Source: Mercenaria mercenaria (Eukaryota; Mollusca; Bivalvia; Venerida; Veneridae). Taken from it: 64,000 bases of DNA. Below are positions 25,901 to 40,900 of the stretch, piece after piece; within the stretch, counting starts at the first letter, position 1; every line of letters starts with the position of its first letter. Under the pieces are notes generated by a model. It saw only the letters and a program-made list of their open reading frames with translations. It made no database searches and was not told the DNA's origin. The DNA lies in contig NW_026461805.1 of NCBI RefSeq assembly GCF_021730395.1, positions 1-64,000 on the forward strand, given 5' to 3'. The position numbers and the translations under genes are program-made.

Positions 25901-28900
25901 TGATAGGTCGTCTCGTTATGAGGAACATTAAAACCTAGTAATTTTAAAATCCCTTCATCAATGGCAGAGTTATGGACCGGACACGAAACATACCCTGTTA
26001 ACATTTGTCTTCTAAGTGTGACCTTGACCTTGGAGCTAGGGGTCTGGGTCTTGTGCATGACACGTCATATCATTATGGTAAAACGTTATGCAAAGCTATT
26101 TCAAAATCCCTCCATGGATGGCAGAGTTATGAACTGGTCACGAAACAGACAATGTTAACCTTTTACCTCTATGTTTAACCTTGACCTTGAAACTAGGGGT
26201 CTAGGTCTTGACACGTCGTCGCATTATGAGGAACATTTATGCCTAGTAATTTCAAAATCCCTATATCAATGGCAGATTTATAGACAGGAGATGAAACGTA
26301 CACTGTTAAACTTTGACTTCTAAGTGCGACTTTGACCTTATAGCTAGGGGCCTGGGTTTTGCGCATGACACGTTGTCTCATTATGGTGAATAGTTATGCC
26401 AAGTTATTTCAAAATCCCTGTATGCATGGAAGAGTTACAGCCCGGACAAGAATTGACCGGACGCACACCCGGTCGCACGAACGCACGCACGCACAGACGG
26501 ACGGATAGTGCAATTTAATACGCCCACCTTTTGGGGCATAAAAAACTTAGTTGTTATTTCAAAAATGTTATGTCTGCTAGTTTAGAGATATAACTAGTGT
26601 TGCGCAAGATCTGGTGTCAAGTACCATTATAACAAATTTCACGGATGAAACAACATCCTATTTGATATTGCCAATGTTATTTTCTTACCTGGCATTCGTA
26701 GTTATCGTCATCTTTGCACACATCATGTTTGCATAAATATGTATAATTTGCTTTCAGGCAATGTTCAGGCATGAACATATCAACAACAAGAAATTGGTAC
26801 TTTCGCACGATTCCATTAGGATTTAAAGGCTTACTCCAGGACACAGTTAAGTTTCTTTTATCAGTCTTTGTGTCTGATATTTCAACATTTTCAGGCGCTG
26901 CAATTTAACAAAGTCATGAGAAACTAAGCTGAATATATTAGGAAGAGATCATTTCCTTCAAAGTTATCTTGCTAGACTATAAGAAACGATGTTATTGTTA
27001 AAAATGTTTCTGGAAAAGCAAACAATACGACACAATCTTTCTAAATGTACCAAGAAAAATAAGTTTTGTACGTAAAATCAAAACTTCATCTGTAAGTTGC
27101 CTCTTGATTTAATGGATCACAGGAGAGAAAATAAAAAGGTATATGCGTCAAAAACAAATAAAATGTTATATTTATACGATGTTATTTGTTGTTTGATAGC
27201 TTTCTTCTCCTCAAAGTAACTTTTGGCTTGCAATGTTTTCCAGGTCAATTTAGTGACAATTTCAATAGCGTATTTAAAAAGCCCTGTTTGAAAGTGTTCT
27301 AATAGTAATATAATACTGGCTGAATGTATTGAATTGGAATACTGCTTAATGTAACTTTTATGTCCATTTTTATATTTATATAATTAAGAAAGCCATGTTG
27401 TTCTTAGGCTTTTTAATATATTTTGTTTTCATTTATAAAACTTCACGCTAAATGGAATTCCCTTTATTGAACTGTTAAAGTTATAGGTCTTAATAGAATG
27501 TTACAATACGTCATACAAAATGAAGCACAAGGACTTTATTTCATAATAATGCTTAGCAGAGGGAATGTACTTCTGCACTTAATTTCCGTTCAAGATCATC
27601 TGTCACTGTGAATAGTCATGGTACTAAACCCCTTCAGTTGAGTCAAAAATAACCTTATGATTGTTCATGGCAAATTAATATAGTGTGTACATGTATTTGT
27701 ATTCCTCTTAATGGCGTGTATCAATTTATAAAGTAACATTAAACCCCTTAGATACCAATTAATGTGAACAATTATGTACAACTTGAAAATGAGACATTTT
27801 CATATAAAAGGAGTTATAAGACTAAGTCTTGCTATGTTTACTTATATTTCACTTTGAAAATTCATATTCCAATCCCATAAGTTGAATCAAAGTAATTAGC
27901 ATAAACGTTACAATTTCATAATAGTACAGAGAAATAACTTTATCATCGTTTTGAGCAGGCTAATTATTATTATGCCGTTCAATTCCTTTTACAGACATGA
28001 AATATACCAAGTTACGTTAAATTCACTTCAAATGAATACAATCAGAACGTTTTGTATATAAAGTAAGGAAGCTCACTGGACACGTTTTGTCGACTTGCTT
28101 ATGGGTCGACATGTTTATGTAAATTTGCAATGAAGTATATACATTGGTTTCATAGCTGGTGAAGGAAAATAATTTTGCCGCATGTTCTTAGTACAAAATC
28201 CACATTCAAATTCCAGAGGGGAATAGTTTTGACAAAATAAAACACAGAATTGTAGAACTTTACTTGATATGTATTCTTGCCTTATGATGATGATTATTAT
28301 TATTATCATTATTATTATAATCATAATGCCAATAATATATAGTATTAAACACAGGGTTGTATGACGTTTCAGTGTATGCATATGAAATATTGAAGGAATC
28401 TGCACTTAACGGATACTGACTCGGTGTTCCATCAAGTATCTTTTTTTCGAAGAAATTTCTTTAAATTAGGTGGTACTCAATAGTGTTTTGCAATATTTGT
28501 CCTTGAAACTGCTTTATATACAAAAACGTTCAGAAAAAAGTACAAGTTCCTGTTAAATCTTTCAACTGAACAAACAATTTTATGTATAAGATTTTTGTTT
28601 CGTAATAATCTGTATCAAAATACAGAAAACATGTTGTTTTAATGATTATCGTATTCATGTTTATCAATGTGGACGAAACGAGAAATAAAAGTTAACTACC
28701 GACACCAACCAATCTTAATAAGGGCATGGTACGACCTAGTAATACCCATGTTTGATACAAGTAAGTATAAATGCAATTAATATAATATGTATTTTTTGTA
28801 AGGACAAAACAGAATTTTACATTAAACGCAAATTACCTGTTTCTTTTGAAGTCGCATTTAGCTGAACTTGTAGTGGTTTGCCGACCTGATCTCCAATATT

Positions 28901-31900
28901 AGTTGTAATACTGACACTACAGTTTGTTCCGGGATCTAGATATTTTGCGGTTGAGTACAATGCCGTCTCTGTATAAGTTTGGTTTTCCTTTAGTGTTGCA
29001 TTTACATTTGGGCTTTTACATGCAAAGTTGACAGTGTAGTTGTCTGCATATCCTTCTTTAGGCTGTATCCATTCAATTGTTATAGAGTCGTTAGTCGTGT
29101 TGGCAATAAATACATACGCAACTTCTGCTGGACCTGCAATAAAGTACTAAGTCATATAAGTAATAAAGATGACACAAGAAACTTTTAAATCTTTTAAATT
29201 TAGTTTGAAATTACTGAAGTGAACGCTTAGCATTTATTAACAAACGAATTGTACGAGTTGGGCAATAGTTATATATAACAAAGTGAGATGTATAGTTTCA
29301 CCAAAGAATTGCTGAAATAGACAGCAGACGATAGGTGTCATATTGTTTTTCGTATTTTATCAAAACTATAAATTATTCAAAGTACTACATTTAGAATATG
29401 AACAAGAATTAGATTTTCACAATTTTATTCAAGGTAAAGTGTCAAAGAACAAGTATCGGTGTTTGCCTCTTAATAAAGCATAATAATTCAAATAATAATC
29501 ACAAAATAAAGTATAACTACACTTGATTTTCGTTTTGCTTTATACTCACGTGTAAATGTTGTTATTGTAGAAAACCCGTCACTCGTAATTCCAGTAAGAA
29601 CTGTGTAAACCTCGAAAGTGTATCGAGTGCCAGGCGTTAGTTCTGATAATACTGCTCTCTCTTCAGTGCGATTAAATATTCTCTCAGTTTTATTGTTGTA
29701 CTGAATTTTGTAATAGTCGAATATTAAGTCATTGTTTCCAGAAAGATCTATTGTAACATTTTTAAAATCAACCGTGCCTCGAACTGCAGTGGGTCTTTTG
29801 GGAGCTGAAATTATAACATAATTATTGCAGACCTAAACAGTTAAAAACAATATTTTCATACGTATGAAATTTAATACTTTTATTTTGTTTGTCTTTACGT
29901 TTGTGCTATCTCATGACATTTATATTTGTTTTTCAATGTATTTATAACAGATCCAAATATGGCTATGTATCAGTAGGAGATTTTCAAATGACAAATATTC
30001 ATATTTTTACCAGTTTTCTGTTTTAATAAATATTTCGGATGTGTATTATTCTATATAATAATATTCACATTAGAAGTTTTATTTAGTTTTATTTCTCTTG
30101 ATATTATTTTCTATCTTCAATGGTTTACAATAAATTAACTGTACTATAGCTATAAGTAAAAAAATGGGATTTGTATAACAAACCTGAATATGAAATCCCT
30201 ATCCCTGGGTTTTTACTTTTCAATATAGTTTTGCTTGTATATTTAACAGCATATGCTTGTATTTTGTACAATGTAGCTGCTGTAAGATTGTGAATTGTCT
30301 TTTTCAAGATTCCCTTGATATGAGTTTCAGTGATACACGAAACATTGCAAATTGTAAACTGGAAGTAATCGTACATATCATCCCAAACTTCATATTGGAC
30401 TGTAAAATTAGTTTTATGCACCATCTGTTTTGGTATATCAATAGAGTGAAGATTACTTGGTCCTGTATGAAAATAGTCCTTAGACTAAATATTTCCTAGG
30501 CTTCAAACAATAGGTAATAAGTCATAAATGGTAAATATCACAAATTGTAAATCATTGAAACGACAGTTAAGCACAGTTATATGTACCGTTATGCGTTAGG
30601 CAAATTACAGAGCAAACCTTGTAAATGGAATATGAACCGCCAAAGCAATACGTTAGCAAGTTTTGTTTCATTCACTCTTTTAACTATGCATCACGTGTCC
30701 GAATAACCTGCAGGGAACTGGTATATTTGAGAGGCAGAATTGAACTGTCTATGTATTTGAAGAGACTTGACAACATCGATTTCAAAATTGCGTAATCAAG
30801 AAGCATCATTTTTACTTTACTTGTAAAATAACAGAGCATAATTTTCAAATTCCTCTTTTAAATTTGAAAAGAATAAGAACTTGAAAACATGCTTGTAAAT
30901 GCTTTTAATGTCGTATTGTTGATGCTGTAGAAGCCCGGAACTAGTGTATGCACAGTAATTCTGTATTCTGTTCCAGGCTGTAAGTTATCAAACTGAACTG
31001 AAGACACATTCATAGGCACCATCTTGGTGTTGAATGTTTGTTCACCAGCTGATAGATCAAAAATTTGCAACATCCAATGTGTGAAATTTGATGCTGGATC
31101 TTTGTAATGTACGCTCAAACTGTTGTTGCTAATGTTGTCTTCCGGGATGAAAACTTTATTTGGAAGTAGTGGTACTGAAAAGTTACATATATGGAGTTAA
31201 GGATTATTCAACAATGTTCGTATATCTATGCCAGAAGAGATATAAGCGGTGATGATATTTTGTGGAGGGGCGCTTTTAACATTTCAAGCTACTACTGTTT
31301 TAATGATAAACGATTTTTATCCAATATTCCGAAAGTTTAGGATTTGATAAAGGAGAGTGTGGCGTCTTGGAAACGTTCAAAACTATGATGATTTTATATT
31401 TTGAAAATCGCATGTTTCTTATCATTTGAATGAGGTCTAAAACAAATTCTAAAGGAATTGGACTTTTCATATCAAGGATTGCATAAATCACAGCAAACCC
31501 AACTGACAACGGAACCTCGACGAGAATGTTGGCATATAACGTAAGGTTGAGTTGATGTCTTGATATGAATAACTAAGACAAGTACCAACTAAATGTGCTG
31601 TCGCCAGTAGTATCTATCAAACTAAAGTAAACAGGGTGGAGAAAAGTACACAAAGTTAAAGCAACCAAGTTAATATTTCTGATATTATTCGCGTATTACT
31701 TGCGTATGACTTAAGTTGAGGGATATCCAAACGGTACATGTATCTCAAAAAGCACCAAAAGGAAGGTTATTATGAACATATTTTAAGGAAGATATTTTGT
31801 TTCGAAAAACAGGCAGTGAAATGAAGAAGTATCTCATTGATATTTCTCAGTATTTTGTATTTATTTGTCTTTGAAATGATCGATAATTGACAGCTGCGCC

Positions 31901-34900
31901 AGGAGTTATGTGATAACATATATTTATTCGTCTTTCGTAACAGTGTAGAAAATATATATATATATACACTTGACAATGAAAAGACTCGGCACAAGATGGA
32001 AGTCTATAAATCAAATAAATAAAATGACTTCACATGCCTTTCCAACAGTATTTAATTATAAAAATACAAACTAGTTTCGCCTATCGGCTCATCAGTGTAT
32101 ATACAATGTAACGTGACGTTTATATATATACACAATAAACTACATCTCACTACTGGATGCACGTACCATTAAACCTGGTTTAAAACACTGTAAAATATCC
32201 ATTAATATAGGAAAATCTGTTAATTTACCCCATTAATTCTTGCATCACTTTGTATAATAGGTTTCACAATATTAAAAGGGTTACATGTTAAAATTCAATT
32301 AAAATTTTTGACCATAAATCATGCCGTTAAAACTTAGTTTGGTAGCTAAAAAAGTTAATGGTTTTGAAAAAATAGTAAAATTCTGTATATTTTGAATTTA
32401 ACAGGATTATTCATTGCACTTAAATTTGATTGACTGCCCATTAAATGTTCAGGGTATGTACAATTTTGTTTAAGAGTAAACTTAATGGCCCTTAACAGCA
32501 ATGTGATGCCCATTAAATCCTAAATTCTGGAAAATGTGATTCGTATATCTTCAGAAGCACATTTTTTTGTTTGTTGTTTTGTTTGTTTTTGGCTTTCACT
32601 CGTCCCATTGAATGCTTATTATTCCTGTCCCATATTGTTCTAAAATGGATTTTAATCATAATAAATACATACTAGCACACATCGTCTATAATATATCATG
32701 ATGTTATATTTTGTTGCATTAAAGTTATTTCCCCTTGATGCAATTACGCCATGTTTTTCAAATGTTTGCAAATTGTGTTCCTACAAAGAATCGGATTTAT
32801 TTCGATAAAAGTCGGATGAAAACATATTAATTTATTTGATAACATTAATCTTTTTGTTTGTTTTCCCTGTCCAAATAATCAGCATTAAATTTTGTATAAG
32901 AAAGTGGGTGGGGTAAGGAATTTACATTATAAAATGTGTTCAGAACAGTTTAGATTTTTAATTTTTCCAATCCTTGAGTAGAAACTAATGTTTATAGAGG
33001 AGTGAGCAGTACACATGATTGTGAAGGTTTACAGTCCGATTTAGATTAATTTGGGGCATGGGCAGATCAATGGCATCTTCGTTTCAATGACTCAAAGAGT
33101 TAGTTACGCTTGATTGGGGAGAGCTACTTGTGATGCAATCCCTCGAACATTTGCTCTTAGCTGTTTAAGTGCATGCGCCTGAGCACAAAATACTGAAGGA
33201 ATGCTAAATTGCGATCGCCCATTGTGTGCTGACATTGTCATCAACAGTAGCTTTTTGAATACACATGACGCCTAATGTCTGTACTAATAAAAACTTGGTC
33301 AGAATATTTGTCAATATAAAAATGTTGAATAGTTAAAACTACACACATGGTCACTTGATCTATTAAACTGGTAACTGTAAACCCTTCTCAGTGCAACACA
33401 ATACGATACAATATCCATTTATTTTCTCATTTCATATGAACATATGAAAGGATGAGGATACAATATGACAGATGTATGTACGAGGCTGTTACATGTGTTT
33501 ACATTACAAAATAATGAGAGAAAAATGAAGAATCAAATATTCTTTTAGCATTTTACAAAACAGTACACATGTATAGATCCTATTACATGTGCAGTGATAC
33601 GTAGTAGTTTAAATCAATGCGGCAAATATCAGTATGAAGTTGGTTATCTTAAAATGTCTACGTCTGATGGCAAATTTTAATGGCTCTTAATTTGATATAA
33701 CATTTAAATATTACTAACCCATTAAAATTGAATTTGACATATTTAATGAGACCATTAATCAATTTTTAATAATTAACGGCCAATAACCCATTAAAATTGA
33801 ATCTGACATATTTAATGAGACCATTAATCATTTTTTAATAATTAACGGCCATTAACAGAGTATTAAAAATCAATGGCCCGATTAGTATTTACTAATTAGT
33901 GTGGAATTAAGGATTACTATTTTAATGGTACATTAATTTCATGCCAATTAAGATTTTTAATGGAGTTTTAAGGAGCCAATTAACTAATTTTAATAGTTTA
34001 TTTAAAGCAGCTTTCCATGGCCATCAAAGTCGTTTTAACAAGGTATATTTTACTAGGGTTTTAATATACTTATTTCATCGCTTTTTAATGTATGGCATTA
34101 AAACTATACTCATGAAAATCTCATTGAATAGTAAAAAGTAATGTGTGAATTTTAATGGTGACCTGTTAAAACTCTTTTAAAACGTTTGAAAAAATTAAAG
34201 TCAATTTCATGACTCTTTTAATGGCATGTGCATCCAGTAGTGGCTATCAGCGGAAAGTCGGAGCAGAGTTTTACATTATAATTCCGGTCTTGTCGTTTAC
34301 TCTTAAAATTAGATCCACTACCAAAGACGTTACCCTCAGACGCCGATTTAATACAGGGAAAGTTTATGTTGTAGTTTTTGGCATTTGACCGTCAAGTGTG
34401 AACTTGAACTAAATGACCTGGATTGTACCTTCTCCAAGTCGTCTTGACGAGGTTAACAATCAGTGCTAGTTACCAATTGTTGAAAACAATTGCCGTACAC
34501 ACAATTTTACTAATTTCATGAAAATTTTCCAAATAGTTCAAAACCTTGCACGTGGTGACCTAGGTGTGTATTCTGCATGTCGTCTCAATGGGATAAGTTT
34601 AATAAAATTTTAGAAGATATGAAGCGGCGACGAATTTAAGCTCTTTGACCATTAACCTCCAAGTATTATCTTTACACCGAACCCGAGTTGGCCGCTCCAT
34701 ACGTTGAGTTAAAAGAAAGATTATGCTGAAAGAATTGAAGGCAATCTTGTTCTTTCAACTGTTTAAGTTTTTAGAAGAATGTTTTCTTAATTTCTCTCAA
34801 AGAGAAATTCTTCGGTTTGCCAGTACAACGTCTTGTTTTTGTTTTAGCGCGCCGTTAAGATCACGTTTTTACTATATCTGATTCTGGTAACTTGAAAGAT

Positions 34901-37900
34901 TTCTAGGTTTCAATGGGACTATTTGATCTATTAAATCCGTGACAGCTTTCATTTTTAAAGGCTTTGTATTGCAATATCCTGATATACAGTGTAACTTTTA
35001 TGTCAAATAGAAGGTCTCCATTGATGTTAGAAGTATCGTTTTGCTTTTAAAAGGTATATTTCATTGAATTCTGTGGCAATCGTGTAATATTCAAGCAATG
35101 AAAACTTTCCAGTATTTCTTTTGAAATCATATTGTTTATATAAGGTATTATTATTTATCGGTATATGCTAACTAAGATTTTCTGAAAGATTTATAGCAAT
35201 CCATCAACAATAAAACCAGACCTGATATTTTAAATAATGTTGGAGTTCCAGTTGAATGCATAATACACCAAAGATGAATTAAACACTAATTAAGGTATCT
35301 TGAAACTTTCAAAACTTTCTATAACTACTTACGGAGGTATGTACTTTAATTCAATAGTTCTGCCGACAGGCGCTTTCAAAGGTTTTTCTCATGAGGAGAA
35401 AAAGCGTTTCCTCAGCTCATGAACTGCTTCGTGTTTTAAACAAGTTACTTCTTTACCATTTTCACTTTGCTTTAGAAAAAAACACATATAACAATTAATT
35501 AATGTTTCTTCTGACTTTATGCGATCAAATAATACGAAACATAAGGGGTTAACCGTAATGCAATGGAACCACTGACCACTGTCACGTGACTGAGACACGT
35601 GATGAAAACGCTAATTTTTGCATAGGTAGACACCAGGAAATGAAATACTTACTTAAACTTTCATTTTACCAAACAGATTCAAGACAAATTTTGAAGCATA
35701 TGACGTACTTTAAAATTATCAGCAGACATTCCTCTTTACAATCAATCATCAAAAACGATGAAGCTCGTCTTTACTAGTCTGGAAATTGACACATTATATT
35801 GATATGGACTACATTCGAGTAGACCGTAGACGTATATCCGACAATTTCTTTTTCGGCACCATTGGGTATCCCCGTTTATTCCTTTACAAAAACATACACA
35901 TAATACTATAATCCAGCATACAAAAGCAATGCAATAAAATGCAAACAACACAATGAATAAAAGAAAATAGTTTTTCAATAAATTATCATATTTATCAAAT
36001 ATGTATCGATTCAGATATAATATGCTTTACATATGTAGAAGGAAAGTAGTTTTAGAGGAAGATGTGAGGCTGATTGAAAAAAGAGGATAAATAACAGATG
36101 AGGAAAGGGTATTGTTTCCGTTTATCTATATTGAATTTATGCTAAAAAAGGTATGAAGTTTTAGGGTAGCTAAATTTTAGTTGGCCCTAGGTCGCTCACC
36201 TGAGAAATAGACCATAACAGTGTAAACGTGTTTGACCTAGTGACTCATGGAAGAAATATTCTGACGAATTCTCATTAAATCTTGAGCAAATATCTTGAGT
36301 GTAAACATGTATTGTTTTATTTGACCCAGTGACCTAGCTTTTGACCCCAGATGACACATATTCGATCTTGACTTAGATTTCATTACGACAATTTTATGAA
36401 TATCTAGTGTATATATCCACTGCGTACACAAGGGTTTTCTTTAATTTGACCGAGTGATCTTGTTTTTAATACCAGATAATCAACATTCAAACTTGACCTA
36501 TATTCCATCCAGACATACATTCTGATCAAATTTTATGAAGATTCGGCGTAAAATGCAGTCCCTATTGCATACACAAGCTTTTTCTTTGATATGACCTTGT
36601 AACCTAGTTTTTGACCCCAGATGACCCGTATTCGAACATGACATATATTTCTTCAAGGCAATCATTCTCACTGAAATTCATGAAGATCAATTAAAAATAC
36701 AGCTACTATCAAAAACACAATGTTTTCTTTGATTTGACCTAGTGACCTAGTTTTTAATCCAATTAACTCGGCCTAGATTTCATTAAGGTAATCATTCTGA
36801 CCAAAATTCATGAAAATCAATTGAAAATTACAGCCTCTAACGCATACACAAGGTTTTTCTTTGATTTGACCTAGGGACCTAGTTTTTAACTCCAGATGAC
36901 CCATTTTCAAACTTGGCCTAGATTTTATCAAGGTAATCATGTGGACAAAATGAAGATCAATTTAAAAATAAGCCTCTATCGCATACACAAGCTAAATGTT
37001 GACAGACAGACGACAGATAGACGCCGGATATCGGACGATCACAAAAACTCACCTGGGCATTTCTCAGGTGAGCTAAAAATACAAAAGCATTTTTTTTTAC
37101 ATTCGTACCTATTGGTGTTGGTTATTTGTCTGATATTTTCAAAGCTTGGAGACAATGTACGATTACTACAGTACTTTAGAGTGTAGCGGAATTCAGGATA
37201 CAGAGGATATGTTTATAACTTTGAATATTTATAATTGAATTATTATTTTTCAGATCATTCTTTCACTAACATGCAGACAGCGTCCTGATATACATCTAAT
37301 ATGTTTGCTTTTAACTTTGCTACGTTTTATATCTCATCAAATTAAAATGAAAGCTATCCTTTACTGACTATATCAGTGTGTATCAAAAACACTTCAGTGT
37401 ATGAAATGTATTTGATTGAAATTTAAAAATGTGAAAGTTTTTGAAAATAAAATACATTATTATTCTGATTTATAGTAAAATAAAGACTTGGAAAGTTTGT
37501 ATATGTGTTGATATTTAACTAAATATTGAAAAACATTATCAAAGCTATTCTACAAATTATAGACCAGCGCATATGTAAACAATGACATGGAGAGAAAAAC
37601 ACATAACTTTCCATTAAAAGAATATCTGTTTTCTGACTGATATACAGACAAAAAATACAAAATGGGTGGACGGATAGCTCAGTGGTTTGCACACTGGCCT
37701 TCCAATCCTGAGGTCGGCGGTTCGATCCCCGGCAGCTACTCGGGAATTTTCAGAAACGCTTTTCAGTGTTTCTCACCCAACTAGAGGTGTACTGGTCAGG
37801 AACCCAATCCTTGCGTGTATCAGTGCTATACACTGGACACGTTAAAGAACCAGGCTGTCTATTCGCAACGAGCTAGGCTAAGTTAGCCGGACAAGCCTGT

Positions 37901-40900
37901 ATCTGATTTCTGATCTCTCTGTCGTGGGGGCTTTGTCTTACTCTGTCCCTCTGGTCAGATCGCTCTGTGTCTGTACTAGTAGAAAATGAATTATGCGCCC
38001 TGTGTGGCTGCATTTGAACTATGTAAAGCGCCTTTGATCGAGAAATTGATCATGAAAAGGGCTCTATATAAATCTGGTAAAATAACAAAATTTCGTTTCT
38101 TTGAAGAGAATGCTGGCAAAATTAGTTAGCTACCCGCTATACCCTAAAGCAATGTACCGATTATTGACATTTTAGCTCACCTGAGCACAAAGGGCTCAGA
38201 GTGAGCTATTTTGATCACTCACGGTTCGTCAATCCGCCCACCCACACTTTTCTTATTGAGTAGAACTTGATAAAACTTGGTCATGATATTTCTTCGGATG
38301 TCCTCTTTCAAAGTTGTTCAAACTACTAAGCTTGGTTGCACATAGATCTCGCCAAAGCTAAAAAATACATCTATCAATATCTCCTCTTAAACCGCAGCCG
38401 CAGGTCCAATTTTATTATAATTTCACACAAATCGTTCTTTGGTAACCATCTGTCGAAGTTGTTCCAATTATTACAATTCATCAAAAACATGGCCTCCAGT
38501 AGGCGTGGTCACTTTTCCTTATAAATATATTGTGGAAACTGTAAAAATCTTTTTGCATGACACTGCTTGCCCGATTTTAAATGAATTTCGCATAAATTGT
38601 CCCTCTGTAATCCTCTGCCAATATTGGAAACCATAAATTCTTAATATATAAAACTGCTGGTCCAATTTTGAAATAAATTGACACAAATGGTCCTTATATT
38701 AATCATTTTCCAAGATTTTGTTTTCAAATTATATAGATTTTAAAAACATCTTAACGTCAGATGTCGTGGTCACTTTTCCAAACATCAATATAGTGGAAAC
38801 TTCAAAACTCGTCTTGTATGAAACTCTTGTCCGACTTTTTGAATAGTTTCATACACAAATGGTCCTTGTGTGACCATCTACTAAGATTGTTTAAACTATT
38901 ACGATTTGTAAAAACAGCATGGCATTGGGGCGTGGTTACATCTCTTTATGTATAAAGTAAATTTTGAAAAACAAATTCTTATATGAAACTGCTGGCCCGT
39001 ATTTAAAATATTTTCACACAAATAGCGTGTGACCCTCTACTAACATTATTTTGTTTCTTCGAACAACAAGTCCTCTAGGGAATATGTTCACTTTTTCCAT
39101 GTATGTACAATTTATGCATGTTGTTCTATATCTCTGACTTTAATAGTTTATCATTTCTGCATTGGTTGCTAGATTATCTTTATTAATGGACCCGTCAGCA
39201 ATGAAAGAAAAGCAAAATTATTGTTTCATTTTGAAAACTCTAACTCAGTTTCCATTAAGAATTTAAAAGTGAGATACGCTAGAGCAATTCTGAGAGTTTT
39301 TTATGAATTTGATTCAAATATTGATGCAGAAAAATATGGAAAGTATTTAATGGACAATCAACTCATAATTCTTATTCAAATGGCAACTGATTACTTTATT
39401 CAAGTAGGCTTTCTTTCAGCTGTTCATAGTCTTTTACTGTAAAGGTAGTAAAATTGGTTTTGAGCAAGCACTGATATGCTCACGTGTCAACTGGACTATT
39501 TGTGAAAAAGAGGGCCATGATGGCCCTATATCGCTCATTTGAGTTTAGTTGTTTGCTTTAACAGTTAAATATTTCTACTAAATAGATACAAGTAGGTAAT
39601 ATGTATGTGTACTATGTGTTTCTTTCTGGAGGGGGTGGGGGTGGTGGTAGGTCGGTGCTGGGGAGGTGGTGATAATGCTTTTTGATGTAACAGAATAACT
39701 TCTGCAGTTTTCATAAAGGGTTACCCAATAAATACTTGTGTATTAATTTTTGATATTTTCACACTTTGTTAGATTCGTTGTTGTTGTTTTTTGTTTTTTT
39801 CTTTTTTCGTTTTATTTTTTGCGTTGGCCAAAACGACACATAAAAGTTTCAAAAATTCGTAATGACTCGATATAACAGGCACCATATATAGTGTTCCACT
39901 TGAAGGAATACTGACAAATAATTTTGATAATTGTCTTTGTTATACGTATTAATGCAGTGAGTAGTGGGAATTTTACCCGATTAACCATTAATGAGATCGG
40001 CATATTGAGATAAGTCAGTTTTTTTTTTCAAATCTGTCACACCGTTCTCTCAAGCAGGGAGCAGTGTATAAAATATCGTAATGCGTTATATGACATCTAA
40101 AAGAGAAATTTGCCCACTGTCTGAAACTTACTTACCAGATTGGGTTAGTTCTTCTGTGTGATATGGGGTACCCGTGCTGGCATGTAAAATCTGAAATACG
40201 TAAACTGTATTAAAAATTTGTCAAGAGTAACAACCAAAACAGTTATTAAAACATTGTCTCTACAGTCAAAGAATAGTTTGTTTATCAACAACTTGAGAAG
40301 TTTAAATTTGTACCAGAAGTTGTTTAGGTTATATCAGAAAAAGATGCTGAGGCTACATCAGAAATAGATGTTGAAGTTGTGTAGGATGTATATGCCGCAG
40401 TAGTATTAAGAAAAGAGGAAGAAACCGTATCACAAGTATATAACGAAGCTGTATCAGAGATATTTATTCCAGTTATATAAGAGTACATGTTAACGCATTA
40501 AAAGTATATGTTACAGCGGTATCGGGCTAAATGTTACAGTATTTGTCAGTTGTATCAGGACAGACAGAGTCTCTGAATTTGCATAAGAACTAAAAGCTAA
40601 GGTTGTGTTAGAAGTAAATGTTGAAATTATATCAGAAGTAGATGTTGCATTCAAATGTATCAGAAGTAAACGTTGTAGCAGTATCAGAAGAATATGTTGA
40701 GTATTGGGTATTCAAAGTTGTACTAGAGGTATTTGTTAAATTTATATCAGAGTTAGATGTTGCAGTCGTATAGGAAAAAGATGTTGAAGGTGTATCAGAA
40801 TTAGATGTTGCTGCTGTACCAGAAATGGATTGTCAATAAAACAAGAACGCCATGATGGCCCTATACCGTTCACCTGAGTTGCTTGCTTGAACAGTTATAA

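Noticed and set aside
28115-28405. 96-codon minus-strand ORF
   Set aside because: Its middle is an isoleucine run from an ATT microsatellite, and the rest has no recognisable feature.
37664-37736. Functional tRNA gene
   Set aside because: A and B boxes are present, but the sequence continues into a SINE body with tail and target duplication, and the tRNA fold is incomplete.
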